Shown here one piece after another: positions 34,132 through 43,126 of a stretch of DNA of 63,499 bases; positions within the stretch are counted from its first letter, which is position 1; every line of letters begins with the position of its first letter. Source of the DNA: JAJRRH01 sp047638815 (GTDB lineage: Bacteria; Bacteroidota; Bacteroidia; Flavobacteriales_D; JABDKJ01); assembly GCA_047638815.1 (NCBI GenBank), contig JBLIMR010000011.1:1-63499 (forward strand), read 5' to 3'. The position numbers were made by a program, and so were the translations under genes. The notes below the pieces were generated by a model, which had not been told where the DNA came from, made no database searches, and worked only from the letters and a program-made list of their open reading frames with translations.

Positions 34132-35493
34132 TTAATCTGTTTTTTGAAAAATTCTTCTCCAACTCTTTTTTGCTGCGCTTAAACTCGTTCCGTTTTCACG
34201 ATTGAATTTGCTTATAATCTCCACTTCATAATGCTTGTAAAATTCAGGATCAAAGTTGGCGTCTTTGAGATGTTCAAGGATATAGTAAACATCTTTCCCC
34301 GCGGTCAACCAACGATCCATTATCTCATGTCTTATTCTTATACCAAAAACATTGAGCCCAATAAATTTCTTGCTGCTCTTGTTATAAATTATCTTGAGAC
34401 AAATCTTACCTTCTTCATCCTCCCAATAGAATTTGTCTTCGTCTTCGCCCGGCATATTCATAACCCAACCGTAAGTTTGATATTCAATATCAAAGAACTT
34501 TGCGGAGTTGAACCAATTTCCAGGATTGTACTCCACAGGGTTGCCTGTAAGCGTTGATGCTAATGCCATTCCCATATTTTTACCGGTATACCAAACCTGT
34601 TCCAATGGTCGTCTTCGGCCAATCCCTTGCCTCTGTTCAGCACAATCACCAAGGGCATATACATCAGGAATATTTGTCTGTAAAAAACGGTCTACAAGAA
34701 TACCTCTATTGCACTCCAACTTACCGCCCTTAAGAAAATCAATATTGGGACTAACTCCCGCTGTTAAGCCTACAAATTCGCAATCAATAATGTCGCCTGA
34801 TTTGGTTTTTATCGCTTTCACACGACCTTCACTATCTGGTATAATTTCCTCCAGTTCTGATTGCAATCTCATGTCTACATGATGTTCAATCAAATGCCTC
34901 ATAACTAATTTACCCTCTTCCGCAGGGAGTACATTACCCCAAAAAGCATTTTCTCTCACTAAGAATGTGACATCGATGTTTCTTGAATGTAACATTTCGG
35001 CCAACTCAACACCAATAAGCCCTCCTCCTACTATAACCCCTCGCTTAACTCTTCCTTTACCTTCTGGGGTGTTCGGTGGGTTTGTGTTTTTCTCTAAAAG
35101 TTCTAAATCTTGATAATTATATAGTCCTTGAACCCCATCAAGATCTTGGCCTTTCCATCCAAATTTATTGGATTTTGAACCTACCGCAAGCACCAATTTA
35201 TCATAAGACATATCACCACCTTCTTGAAAAGAAAGCTTCTTATTATCATAATCGATATTTGATACGTACCCTCTTTTAAGTTCAATATTATTTTTTTCCC
35301 AAAACCAATCTTCGTATGGCTTGGTGTGCTCATACTTCATATGTCCCATATAGATGTACATGAGTGCCGTTCTAGAGTAAAAGTGGTCTGTTTCAGAAGA
35401 AATAACCGTTATGCGATCATCACTCTTCTTTCTTACATATCGAGCGGTTGTAATTCCGGATATACCGTTTCCTATGATAACTATATGGGCCAT
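34132..35493 (-). CDS. NAD(P)/FAD-dependent oxidoreductase (ferredoxin/nitrite reductase flavoprotein-like)
   Basis: A 453-residue flavoprotein with two Rossmann folds: FAD-binding GNGISG (8-13) and NAD(P)-binding GGGLIGVELAE near residue 156, plus the ATG-like motif VGLTAGVSPN and the second FAD motif VYALGDCAE. The layout resembles NirB's FAD domain, rubredoxin reductase and NADH-dependent ferredoxin reductases, with an extra 130-residue C-terminal region. There is no redox-active CxxC, so it probably passes electrons to the polyferredoxin encoded 1 bp downstream. It is the first gene of the six-gene redox-glycosyltransferase operon. Confidence 0.88.
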   Translation of the reverse strand: MAHIVIIGNGISGITTARYVRKKSDDRITVISSETDHFYSRTALMYIYMGHMKYEHTKPYEDWFWEKNNIELKRGYVSNIDYDNKKLSFQEGGDMSYDKLVLAVGSKSNKFGWKGQDLDGVQGLYNYQDLELLEKNTNPPNTPEGKGRVKRGVIVGGGLIGVELAEMLHSRNIDVTFLVRENAFWGNVLPAEEGKLVMRHLIEHHVDMRLQSELEEIIPDSEGRVKAIKTKSGDIIDCEFVGLTAGVSPNIDFLKGGKLECNRGILVDRFLQTNIPDVYALGDCAEQRQGIGRRRPLEQVWYTGKNMGMALASTLTGNPVEYNPGNWFNSAKFFDIEYQTYGWVMNMPGEDEDKFYWEDEEGKICLKIIYNKSSKKFIGLNVFGIRIRHEIMDRWLTAGKDVYYILEHLKDANFDPEFYKHYEVEIISKFNRENGTSLSAAKKSWRRIFQKTD

Positions 35494-35625
35494 AAAAAGT
35501 GAATTAATTGTTCTATTGGAGCTTCATTTTTTGAAACTGCAAGTGGTTGATTTTAATATTACAAGTTTACACATCTAGAATTTAAACTAAGTTCAAATGA
35601 AAATTTACAGCACGAAATTTCCAAG

Positions 35626-36186
35626 TCATAATTTGAAATATTCAAGATATTCTGATTTTAACATTCCAAAATCAAAACCATCAGACCATCCTGTTTTTAG
35701 TGGCAATCTCTGACGAGTTCTCCCCTCCTTAATCATTCCTGCCTTTTCAAGAACTTTTAAGGAACCAAGATTCCCAACTGCACATCCCGCTTCAATTCTA
35801 TGAAGATCTAAATCATTAAACCCAAAGGACAATAATCTTTTTACTGATTCAGTAGCATATCCATTCTTCCAAAATTTGCTGTCTAGTTTATACCACACTT
35901 CCGCCCTAGAGAATTTTTCTGCAGCTAAATTCATGGCTATCAACCCTATGAAATCATGTTCATCTTTTGATTCAATGGCCCAAGTGAAATTACCACGAAG
36001 CTCGCTTTCATTTACTCGAACCAATGGCGTAATTACTTTCTCGGTTTCATCTATGTCTTTTGGAATCCCCAAGGTGTTAAATTCATCTGTTTCAGGTAAA
36101 GAATGTAAATTGTGTACCGCTGACAAATCTTCTATTGATAATGGTCTTAAGATTAGTCTTTCTGAAAGTAAGGTTGGACAATTCAA
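35626..36186 (-). CDS. GNAT family acetyltransferase, RimJ/RimL type
   Basis: A 186-residue GCN5-related N-acetyltransferase using acetyl-CoA. It has the RimJ/L hallmarks: TLLSERLILRPL at the N-terminus, FIGLIAMN, the acetyl-CoA-binding stretch WKNGYATESVKRLLSFGF and the closing EAGCAVGNLGSLKVLEKAGM. The target could be a ribosomal protein, another protein N-terminus or a small amine; sequence does not decide. The only possible start before the conserved region is TTG at 36186, preceded by an in-frame stop five codons earlier, and a -7 element (36189-36196) ends 2 nt upstream of it. Confidence 0.85.
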   Translation of the reverse strand: MNCPTLLSERLILRPLSIEDLSAVHNLHSLPETDEFNTLGIPKDIDETEKVITPLVRVNESELRGNFTWAIESKDEHDFIGLIAMNLAAEKFSRAEVWYKLDSKFWKNGYATESVKRLLSFGFNDLDLHRIEAGCAVGNLGSLKVLEKAGMIKEGRTRQRLPLKTGWSDGFDFGMLKSEYLEYFKL

Positions 36187-36188
36187 AA

Positions 36189-36196
36189 CAAAATTA
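36189..36196 (-). promoter_or_regulatory. Putative -7 element at the GNAT gene start
   Basis: The minus strand reads TAATTTTG, matching TAnnTTTG, only 2 nt before the TTG start. If real, the mRNA would begin at or just inside the start codon. Confidence 0.3.
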
Positions 36197-36318
36197 TTTT
36201 AGGCAAAGCTATTCTTTAAAATGAAAAAGTTAGCCCTAGATAAATTTAAAAATATATTCTGTCTCAATTGTGACATGAGATCTTAAATATCGAGCTGGCT
36301 TGTAATAGTGAGAATTAC

Positions 36319-36326
36319 TATCTTTG
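36319..36326 (+). promoter_or_regulatory. -7 element of the GH113-like gene; likely leaderless start
   Basis: TATCTTTG is an exact TAnnTTTG match, ending 7 nt before the ATG at 36334. A TTG 16 nt further upstream could be a short-spaced -33 element. Confidence 0.5.
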
Positions 36327-36333
36327 ATCTGAC

Positions 36334-37362
36334 ATGAGAATTACACATTATAGAACATTTATTTTTGCCATAATTCTTGGGCTTTCTTCATGCCACTTCA
36401 CCAGTAAGAATGCTATTAGCGATTCAACAAATAAAATTTGCGGAGTAAGTCTCGAAGGCTCAAGATCTCCTGTTGGTTCTGAGTGTTTTATTGATATTCA
36501 GAGTATCAACTCCAACTACGTGAGTCTCATGCCTTATGCCTATGTTGATGAAGGCCAAAGTGAGTTGATTTTTGAAAACCTTGATTGGCAATGGTGGGGA
36601 GAAAGGAAAGAAGGAACAAGAGCCTGTATTCGCCTTGCTCATGAACAAGGTATAGGCGTAATGTTAAAACCTCATGTTTGGATAAAACATGGAGAATTCA
36701 CAGGAGAGATGGATATGGCTTCGGAGCAAGATTGGCTGCAATGGGAGGATGATTATAAAAACTACATTATGCAATATGTCGAAATTGCGGAATCACTTGA
36801 TGTAGAACTTTTTTGTCTTGGGACAGAATTGGAGACGTTCGTGCTCAAAAGAACTGCCTTTTGGGATGAGCTTATCGCAGAAATAAAAACCAAATACAAG
36901 GGCAAATTAACTTATGCCGCGAACTGGAATGAATATACTAAAGTTCCTTTTTGGGATGAGATGGATTTTATCGGCATTGATGCCTATTTTCCAGTTTCAG
37001 AAATTAAAAATCCAACCGTGAATTCATTGATCCATAATTGGGAGAAATGGAAATCCGAAATAAAATCGATTCATGATCAATACAATAAACCCGTGTTATT
37101 TACGGAGTACGGTTATCAAAGTATTGAAGGAAGCACAGTAACCCCTTGGCATGTGGATCGCATCGGAGAGGTTAGCAATCAGGAACAAAAGGATGCTTAT
37201 GAGGCGTTATACAATGCTTGTTGGAATGAAGATTGGATGGCCGGTGGATTTTTGTGGAAATGGCATGTGAAAGACCATCAGCCTGAAAAAAAAATCAAGC
37301 GATTTACACCTCAACATAAACCAGCGCTCGAAATAGTTAAACAGTACTACGGGAAAGAATGA
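36334..37362 (+). CDS. GH113-like glycoside hydrolase lipoprotein
   Basis: A 342-residue predicted lipoprotein (lipobox LSSC, Cys20) with a TIM-barrel glycosidase domain. The pattern fits family GH113 (beta-mannanase-like): the start GVSLEGSRSP, then MLKPHVWIKHGEFTGEM, the acid/base region LGTELE (Glu165/Glu167) and the nucleophile region LFTEYGYQS (Glu258), followed by WMAGGFLWKWH. GH113 enzymes act on mannan or similar beta-linked polysaccharides, but many Bacteroidota members are uncharacterised. It is a lone gene with no SusC/SusD pair beside it, so it is not in a polysaccharide utilisation locus. Confidence 0.82.
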   Translation: MRITHYRTFIFAIILGLSSCHFTSKNAISDSTNKICGVSLEGSRSPVGSECFIDIQSINSNYVSLMPYAYVDEGQSELIFENLDWQWWGERKEGTRACIRLAHEQGIGVMLKPHVWIKHGEFTGEMDMASEQDWLQWEDDYKNYIMQYVEIAESLDVELFCLGTELETFVLKRTAFWDELIAEIKTKYKGKLTYAANWNEYTKVPFWDEMDFIGIDAYFPVSEIKNPTVNSLIHNWEKWKSEIKSIHDQYNKPVLFTEYGYQSIEGSTVTPWHVDRIGEVSNQEQKDAYEALYNACWNEDWMAGGFLWKWHVKDHQPEKKIKRFTPQHKPALEIVKQYYGKE

Positions 37363-37378
37363 GGCAGATGGCAATAAT

Positions 37379-38431
37379 TTATTGAACAGTAAACCTTTGG
37401 CTATAAGGTTGGCCTTGCTGAATAATTCTCAGATAATAAACACCACTTTTCAGTTCACCAACATCTATGGTGATTACTTTGGAATCCAACGACATGGAAC
37501 AATTTACAATCTGGCCCATGGTGTTTAATACCTCAATATCCTGTCGATCAATTTTCTGTTCGGTATTAACTTTTACAAACGAATTTGTAGGATTAGGGTA
37601 AAGAGTAAGATCCTGATTCCCTATCTCATCGATACCCACTTGAATTAATTCATCTTTATATCTTGCGTTTAAAGTTTGACCCAAACTGGTTGTTATTTCC
37701 AAAACTGGAGCCGACTCGTTTTCAGCCAACCATTGATATATTATACGCTCAGGCTGGTTAAATGAGAACCCCAAACCGATGGCTTCATTATAGACTGAAT
37801 CAACCTCTGTGACAATTTTCTTTACTCTTATTGTCTCAAAAGTACCTATTGGCAATATGAGTTGTCCCCAACCATCAACCTCCGTCACCGTATATTTATC
37901 TTGAGCGATAAATCCAATACCAGGCACACTAAACTCTAAATATGAATTGCCCTCAAATTGATTTCCAAAGCCAAGTGGAAATTCATAAACCCAGTCAATT
38001 GGGTCATATCGTATGGAATTGGGTAAGCCACTAATTGTAGCTCCGATTCCTACAACTCGGTATCCATCTTCATCATTCTTGTAGTAACTATAAACATTGG
38101 TAGCAGCAACGGGCCCAATAGTAATATCCTCAATGCCAAGGGCAACATCTGCCTCATAATCAGGATATAAAAACCCATTATTAAAAAAGAATTGATATAG
38201 AAATGGCGTATCTCCGACACTTACAAAAGTATCTGTCTCTTGGGTCAAAATTGTCAAATCATTATAATTCCATAAGAGATTTTCTCCTGTCTCAGCAGGA
38301 TCATTTACGACAGTGGTACCAACAGAAAAAGTAAGAACATCACCTACCTGAGGCATATCTTCTTGATTAATAACTATTTGACCATAATTAGGAATGGCAA
38401 TTATCAACATGAACACCAACAATACCCTCAT
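37379..38431 (-). CDS. Secreted protein with T9SS type A sorting tail
   Basis: A 350-residue protein with a signal peptide (MRVLLVFMLIIAIPNYGQ), a beta-rich body of about 250 residues that I do not recognise, and a C-terminal type A sorting domain from LYPNPTNSFVKVN to GVYYLRIIQQGQPYSQRF. The body has repeated aromatic strands (YSYYKNDEDGYRVVGIGATI, LPIGTFETIRVKKIVTEVD); the second is the type seen in many Bacteroidota T9SS-associated proteins. It is convergent with the GH113-like gene (16-bp gap). Function is unknown; export by the T9SS is well supported. Confidence 0.87.
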   Translation of the reverse strand: MRVLLVFMLIIAIPNYGQIVINQEDMPQVGDVLTFSVGTTVVNDPAETGENLLWNYNDLTILTQETDTFVSVGDTPFLYQFFFNNGFLYPDYEADVALGIEDITIGPVAATNVYSYYKNDEDGYRVVGIGATISGLPNSIRYDPIDWVYEFPLGFGNQFEGNSYLEFSVPGIGFIAQDKYTVTEVDGWGQLILPIGTFETIRVKKIVTEVDSVYNEAIGLGFSFNQPERIIYQWLAENESAPVLEITTSLGQTLNARYKDELIQVGIDEIGNQDLTLYPNPTNSFVKVNTEQKIDRQDIEVLNTMGQIVNCSMSLDSKVITIDVGELKSGVYYLRIIQQGQPYSQRFTVQ

Positions 38432-38658
38432 TAGAAATATATTTTATCGTCAAATTTACAGAATATAAGCGACTAGCTGTTTGGAACACTAGTTTTGTTT
38501 CTTTTATACCAATCTATATCCCTTACCCAGCCTGTATTAGCTTCATTTAGCATTCCGAACAATGTGCTACAAAGTAATTTTGACTTTCTTTGCATCTTAG
38601 AACTACTAGATCACAATATATAGAGGTTGTAATAGTTATTAGAAGCAGTTTGCGGTTT

Positions 38659-39321
38659 ATGAAAATTAATTTAAAAAAATCTCTCGGGCATATGTCTAAA
38701 ATATGGACATTTTTATTCGCGCTCGCCTTGATTTCAACAGGATCTGTTTATAGTCAAGAAAAGTTAGTGCAATTTTCGGGTATCATCGTGACTGGTGATA
38801 GTCTTATGCCTGTTCCCTATGCCAAAGTGATTATAAAGGAATCAAGACGTGGTACCATCGCTGATTATTTTGGTTACTTCTCCATTGTTGTTGCTGAGGG
38901 AGATAGTCTAGAGTTTGCTTCTGTTGGATTCAATACTTCATCTTTTGTTGTTCCAGATAGCCTTAATGACACCAGATATTCTTACATACAAATATTATCT
39001 CAATCGGTTACAGAACTTGAAGAGGTTACGGTTACTCCTTGGCCCTCTCGGGAAGCTTTTCGCGAAGCATTTTTAAATCTACCTCCCCCAGATGATGTAT
39101 TAAATGCAAAGGATAATCTGGCGCCATCTCAGTTGTTGGTTATGCTCGAGACAACTGATTCTGATGGTTATGCAAATTACAAAACCAATACCAACTCGTT
39201 TCACAACGAGCTCTATTACGCTGGCCAAGCACCTCCAATCAATTTGCTTAATCCAATGGCATGGGCCGAGTTCATTCAAGCATGGAGGGATGGAAAATAT
39301 AATTTGAGAAAGAAAGACTAG
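38659..39321 (+). CDS. Exported protein with carboxypeptidase-regulatory-like domain
   Basis: An exported protein of about 220 residues. A signal peptide (MSKIWTFLFALALISTGSVYSQ) is followed by a CarboxypepD_reg-like beta-sandwich (VQFSGIIVTGDSLMPVPYAK, GTIADYFGYFSIVVAEGDSLEFASVGF), then a conserved region with LEEVTVTPWPSREAFREAFLNLPPPDD. The frame stays open from 38590, but the realistic starts are the ATGs at 38659 and 38692; the second begins the signal peptide directly. It lies about 70 bp before a TonB-dependent receptor gene on the same strand, and proteins of this kind commonly accompany such receptors. Function is unknown. Confidence 0.82.
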   Translation: MKINLKKSLGHMSKIWTFLFALALISTGSVYSQEKLVQFSGIIVTGDSLMPVPYAKVIIKESRRGTIADYFGYFSIVVAEGDSLEFASVGFNTSSFVVPDSLNDTRYSYIQILSQSVTELEEVTVTPWPSREAFREAFLNLPPPDDVLNAKDNLAPSQLLVMLETTDSDGYANYKTNTNSFHNELYYAGQAPPINLLNPMAWAEFIQAWRDGKYNLRKKD

Positions 39322-39389
39322 CGCTGCTCATTACTATCAAAACAAAATATCATTTTTTGACTCCCTTCAAAATACAAATATCTACAGAC

Positions 39390-41963
39390 GTGAATTCCAG
39401 GACTAAAAAGTCTCGAACATTCGGGAGAATAATTTTATTTCTTATATGCTTCTTCGTGCTAGGCGCGCAAAATTTTAGCGCTCAAGAAACAGCAGAAATT
39501 TACGGTGTTGTTAAGGACAATAATGGCGGAACAATACCTTCTGCAACAATAACTATTGAAGGTTTAAATTTACGGACACAATCGGATGTAAACGGTAAAT
39601 ATAGATTTAGCGTACCTGCCGAAACTGAAATAAATTTAGTGGCCTCATTTGCCGACTATGTACCTTTTTCTCGCGCTTTATTCCTTAATGTCAATGAAGA
39701 GAAGAAGTTAAACATTAGATTAGTCATAACAGAATTGGAAGCTGTAGATATTAGTCGAACAAGAAAAGATCGAGTGGAAAATATGGATCCCATTAATGCT
39801 CGGATAGCCAATAAAGTGCCATCTCCGAATGGAGGAATCGAAGGGGTAATAAAAAGTCAAATCGGAGTAAAATCAAACAATGAATTAAGCTCCAGTTATT
39901 CCGTAAGGGGTGGTAATTTCGATGAAAATCTTGTCTACGTAAATGACATTGAAGTGTATCGTCCTTTTCTCGCAAGAAGTGGTCAACAAGAAGGCTTAAG
40001 TTTTCCGAATCCCAATCTAACATCATCAATATTGTTTTCTGCTGGGGGATTTGATGCTAAATATGGTGATAAAATGTCCTCTGTTCTGGATATAAAGTAT
40101 AAACGTCCAATATCTAATGAAGGATCAGTGCTACTGAGTATGCTAGGAGGGTCAGTACATTATGGCTCATCTGCCTTTAACGGGCGTCTAAGACAAATAA
40201 CCGGATTACGATATAAGACCAATCAATATCTTTTTGGAGCACTGGAAACTCAAGGTGATTATAAACCAAGGTTTGCTGACCTACAAAGTTACTGGAACTA
40301 TTCTTTCACTGATGAATGGACAGTCAGTTTCTTAGGGAACTATGCCAATAATTTATATCAATTTGCACCAAGAAGCAGGCAGACTAACTTTGGGAGCATT
40401 AATCAAGCTTTGCAATTAAATGTTGATTTTGCGGGTCAAGAGAGAACAGCATATGAAACTTTTTTCGGTGCGCTAAGTGCGGATTATGTAAGAAAAAGAA
40501 TGGTTTTGAAATTTATTACCTCAGCCTTTGAAACTGCAGAAGAAGAAAATTTTGACATATTTGGTCGGTACCGAATAGATGAACTGGAAAGAGATTTTGG
40601 CTCTGAAGAATTTGGTGAAGCTGTAAATAATATTGGCATTGGTGCATATCTCAACCATGCTAGAAACACGGTCAATGCTAATGTCTTAAGTGCGGAACAC
40701 AAGGGATATTACAACACTGATAAAGACGAATGGAAATGGGGGTTAAAATTTCAAAAGGAATTAATTGATGATGTGCTAAATGAATGGCAATATGTAGATT
40801 CTGCAGGATTTAACATACCGCCAGTTGTCGACCAAGGTAATGATAGTACAATAATTCTTAACGGTAGGATAAACGTTTCTAACAGTCTTGAGAGCGACAG
40901 GATTGTTGCTTTTTTACAAGATAGTAGAAAATGGCTTTTAGGAGATAATTCTGATGTAACAGTTACCGCTGGAATAAGAGCTACCCACTGGACATTCAAC
41001 AACGAGACGCTTTTAAGCCCAAGAGGAAGAATATCTTATGCTCCAAAGTGGATTAAAGTGTTAAATGACAGCACCTTTATTTCGAGAGATCTTATCATTC
41101 GTGCTTCTGGGGGATATTACTATCAGCAACCTTTTTACCGTGAAATGAGGAATGTTTTTGGAGAGATAAACCCTAACATTAAGGCTCAGCGATCAATCCA
41201 CGCCTTGTTCGGGGCCGACATGATTGTCAGGATGTGGGATCGTCCATTTAAATTGGTTGGTGAGGCATACTACAAGAAATATGATCAGCTTATTCCCTAT
41301 AAGGTTGAGGGTGTAAGATTACGATATTTTGCGACTAATAACTCTAAAGGATATGCACAGGGATTAGACTTTAAAATTAATGGGGAATTTGTTCCAGGGG
41401 TAGAATCATGGGCGACTGTTTCATATCTAAAAACAGAAGAAGATCTAACTGATGACTTCTTCAATACAGATTTCAATGCCAGCGGAGAAGCTATAATTCC
41501 TGGGTTTACTAGCGACCAAGAAATAGCATACACAGAAACAACTTTTCCAGGCTTTATTCCAAGACCTACCGATCAAAGAATAAGCTTCAGTCTTTTCTTT
41601 CAAGATGAATTACCAATGAATCCGAGCTATAAAGTTCAGTTAAATCTCAACTACAATTCTGGTCTTCCATTCGGACCTCCGGGATTTGATAGGTACAAAG
41701 ATGTGGAGAGAAGTAAGCCATATCAAAGAGTGGATATCGGTTTTACAAAAGAATTAATAAATTCAAAGAATAGAGCGAGCGATTCAGAAAAGTGGTATCG
41801 AGGCATTAAGGAAGCATGGGTATCATTGGAAGTGTTTAATCTACTTAACATCAACAATGCTCAGTCCTTCACTTGGTTTAGAGCAACAAATGGTTTGCAA
41901 TATTCTATTCCGAATAATCTTACGTCTAGGATACTCAATTTAAAAGTGTACGCCCGATTTTAG
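39390..41963 (+). CDS. TonB-dependent receptor with N-terminal regulatory-like domain
   Basis: An outer-membrane active-transport receptor of about 857 residues. After a signal peptide (RIILFLICFFVLGAQNFSAQ) come a CarboxypepD_reg-like domain (YGVVKDNNGGTIPSATITIE), a plug with SSYSVRGGNFDENLVYVNDIEVYRP, and a 22-strand-type barrel ending in the aromatic C-terminus KVYARF. There is no ATG near the start. The GTG at 39390 gives a normal signal peptide; a TTG at 39357 would add 11 residues. The substrate is unknown; no SusD is adjacent. A terminator shared with the convergent OmpA gene follows. Confidence 0.9.
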   Translation: MNSRTKKSRTFGRIILFLICFFVLGAQNFSAQETAEIYGVVKDNNGGTIPSATITIEGLNLRTQSDVNGKYRFSVPAETEINLVASFADYVPFSRALFLNVNEEKKLNIRLVITELEAVDISRTRKDRVENMDPINARIANKVPSPNGGIEGVIKSQIGVKSNNELSSSYSVRGGNFDENLVYVNDIEVYRPFLARSGQQEGLSFPNPNLTSSILFSAGGFDAKYGDKMSSVLDIKYKRPISNEGSVLLSMLGGSVHYGSSAFNGRLRQITGLRYKTNQYLFGALETQGDYKPRFADLQSYWNYSFTDEWTVSFLGNYANNLYQFAPRSRQTNFGSINQALQLNVDFAGQERTAYETFFGALSADYVRKRMVLKFITSAFETAEEENFDIFGRYRIDELERDFGSEEFGEAVNNIGIGAYLNHARNTVNANVLSAEHKGYYNTDKDEWKWGLKFQKELIDDVLNEWQYVDSAGFNIPPVVDQGNDSTIILNGRINVSNSLESDRIVAFLQDSRKWLLGDNSDVTVTAGIRATHWTFNNETLLSPRGRISYAPKWIKVLNDSTFISRDLIIRASGGYYYQQPFYREMRNVFGEINPNIKAQRSIHALFGADMIVRMWDRPFKLVGEAYYKKYDQLIPYKVEGVRLRYFATNNSKGYAQGLDFKINGEFVPGVESWATVSYLKTEEDLTDDFFNTDFNASGEAIIPGFTSDQEIAYTETTFPGFIPRPTDQRISFSLFFQDELPMNPSYKVQLNLNYNSGLPFGPPGFDRYKDVERSKPYQRVDIGFTKELINSKNRASDSEKWYRGIKEAWVSLEVFNLLNINNAQSFTWFRATNGLQYSIPNNLTSRILNLKVYARF

Positions 41964-41970
41964 CACAAAA

Positions 41971-41998
41971 AAAAAGCGGACCTACGAGTCCGCTTTTT
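41971..41998. terminator. Bidirectional terminator
   Basis: A perfect AAAAAGCGGAC/GTCCGCTTTTT stem with poly-A and poly-T flanks lies between the stop codons of the TonB receptor and the convergent OmpA gene, so it can serve both. Confidence 0.9.
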
Positions 41999-42014
41999 AA
42001 TCAATGTTTTAGTT

Positions 42015-43112
42015 TTACTTATTCAAAGAGATCTCCACGCGCCTGTTTTTCTCATTAACATCGCTTCCTCCTTTAACCAGTGGTCGGCTATCACCAAAAC
42101 CTCTAGTAAATAAATTTGAGGTCACGCCTTTGCTCATCAAATATGCCTTAACAGATTCCGCACGCTCTTTTGATAATGTAAGGTTGGCATTAGAAGAACC
42201 TGATTTATCCGTATGACCGTCAATGCTTACACCGACATTATTATGAGATTTAAGCCATTGAGCGAATTTGTCTAATTGAGGGTAAGATTCTGATCTAATG
42301 GTTGATTTACCTAGATCAAAATTAAGTTTTGTAAGCACAACATTATCCCCATTAAGAATTCTGTTAAAATCGACCCCTTCATCGGGCAACATTGCTAATC
42401 CATCAATGTAGTAGTATGCTCTTTTATAATCGGGAGCATCTGCTTCTGAAAGTTTTTTCTTTTGCATATTATCACTACCAAAAACTCCTATGGTCATGAA
42501 CTTCTCTCCGCCTTTTGCCGTAAATATTCCCGAAATCTCGCTCCAACCTTCTTTATTTGTTACTACATCAGGATATACAAACGCTGGCTCAACATTGATA
42601 AAAGCATTGCTCTTTTGCATTATTTCTTCTGTCGTTACCGCTGCACCTAAATTAGAAACTGCTCTAGTACTTCTATCCGATAGACTTGCTTGATACGAAA
42701 TTCTATATCTCTTACCAGCAACCAATGGTTGAGTTAATTTGCATTGAATGTATTCAGAATATTTTTGATAACCATCAACGGCAGTCATACTCATATTCAT
42801 AACACTCTCTTTAAGACTATATACTTTATCATCTTGATAAGCAATAATCCCAGCGTAACTGTTTCCATCATATGCTGCTTGCATTCCTTGATAATTATTA
42901 GGTACACCCACCGTTGATTTACTAGCTGACGATGAATATAAATCTACCGTGCCTCCATTGGCGTTATCCCAGCCAGTTGCTAAATGGATTCCGTCAAAAT
43001 TATTTGGTGCTACCCCATCATGTTCAAAGCTTACATTTTTGACAAGGTCTTGGGCGTTTAAACTTCCCACAAATATTGCGGTTGCGATTAAAATTAATTT
43101 GGTTATTTTCAT
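42015..43112 (-). CDS. OmpA family protein with N-terminal carbohydrate-binding-like domain
   Basis: A 365-residue exported protein with a signal peptide (MKITKLILIATAIFVGSLNAQ), an N-terminal beta-sandwich-like domain (ATGWDNANGGTVDLYSS, PNNYQGMQAAYDGNSYAGI) reminiscent of carbohydrate-binding modules, and a C-terminal OmpA peptidoglycan-binding domain (FDLGKSTIRSESYPQLDKFA, IDGHTDKSGSSNANLTLSKE, RRVEISL). It would anchor to the cell wall while presenting the other domain in the periplasm or at the surface. The frame opens at 43142, overlapping the gene upstream; the ATG at 43112 starts the signal peptide directly. Confidence 0.88.
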   Translation of the reverse strand: MKITKLILIATAIFVGSLNAQDLVKNVSFEHDGVAPNNFDGIHLATGWDNANGGTVDLYSSSASKSTVGVPNNYQGMQAAYDGNSYAGIIAYQDDKVYSLKESVMNMSMTAVDGYQKYSEYIQCKLTQPLVAGKRYRISYQASLSDRSTRAVSNLGAAVTTEEIMQKSNAFINVEPAFVYPDVVTNKEGWSEISGIFTAKGGEKFMTIGVFGSDNMQKKKLSEADAPDYKRAYYYIDGLAMLPDEGVDFNRILNGDNVVLTKLNFDLGKSTIRSESYPQLDKFAQWLKSHNNVGVSIDGHTDKSGSSNANLTLSKERAESVKAYLMSKGVTSNLFTRGFGDSRPLVKGGSDVNEKNRRVEISLNK

Positions 43113-43126
43113 GTGACTTATTGTAT

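Noticed and set aside
32562..35493. Denitrification (NosR/NapH) electron-transfer module
   Set aside because: The polyferredoxin resembles these proteins, but no nosZ, napA or cytochrome gene is nearby, and its partners are glycosyltransferases.
38659..41963. SusC/SusD polysaccharide utilisation locus near the GH113-like gene
   Set aside because: There is a TonB receptor but no SusD, and the glycosidase is separated by an unrelated convergent gene.
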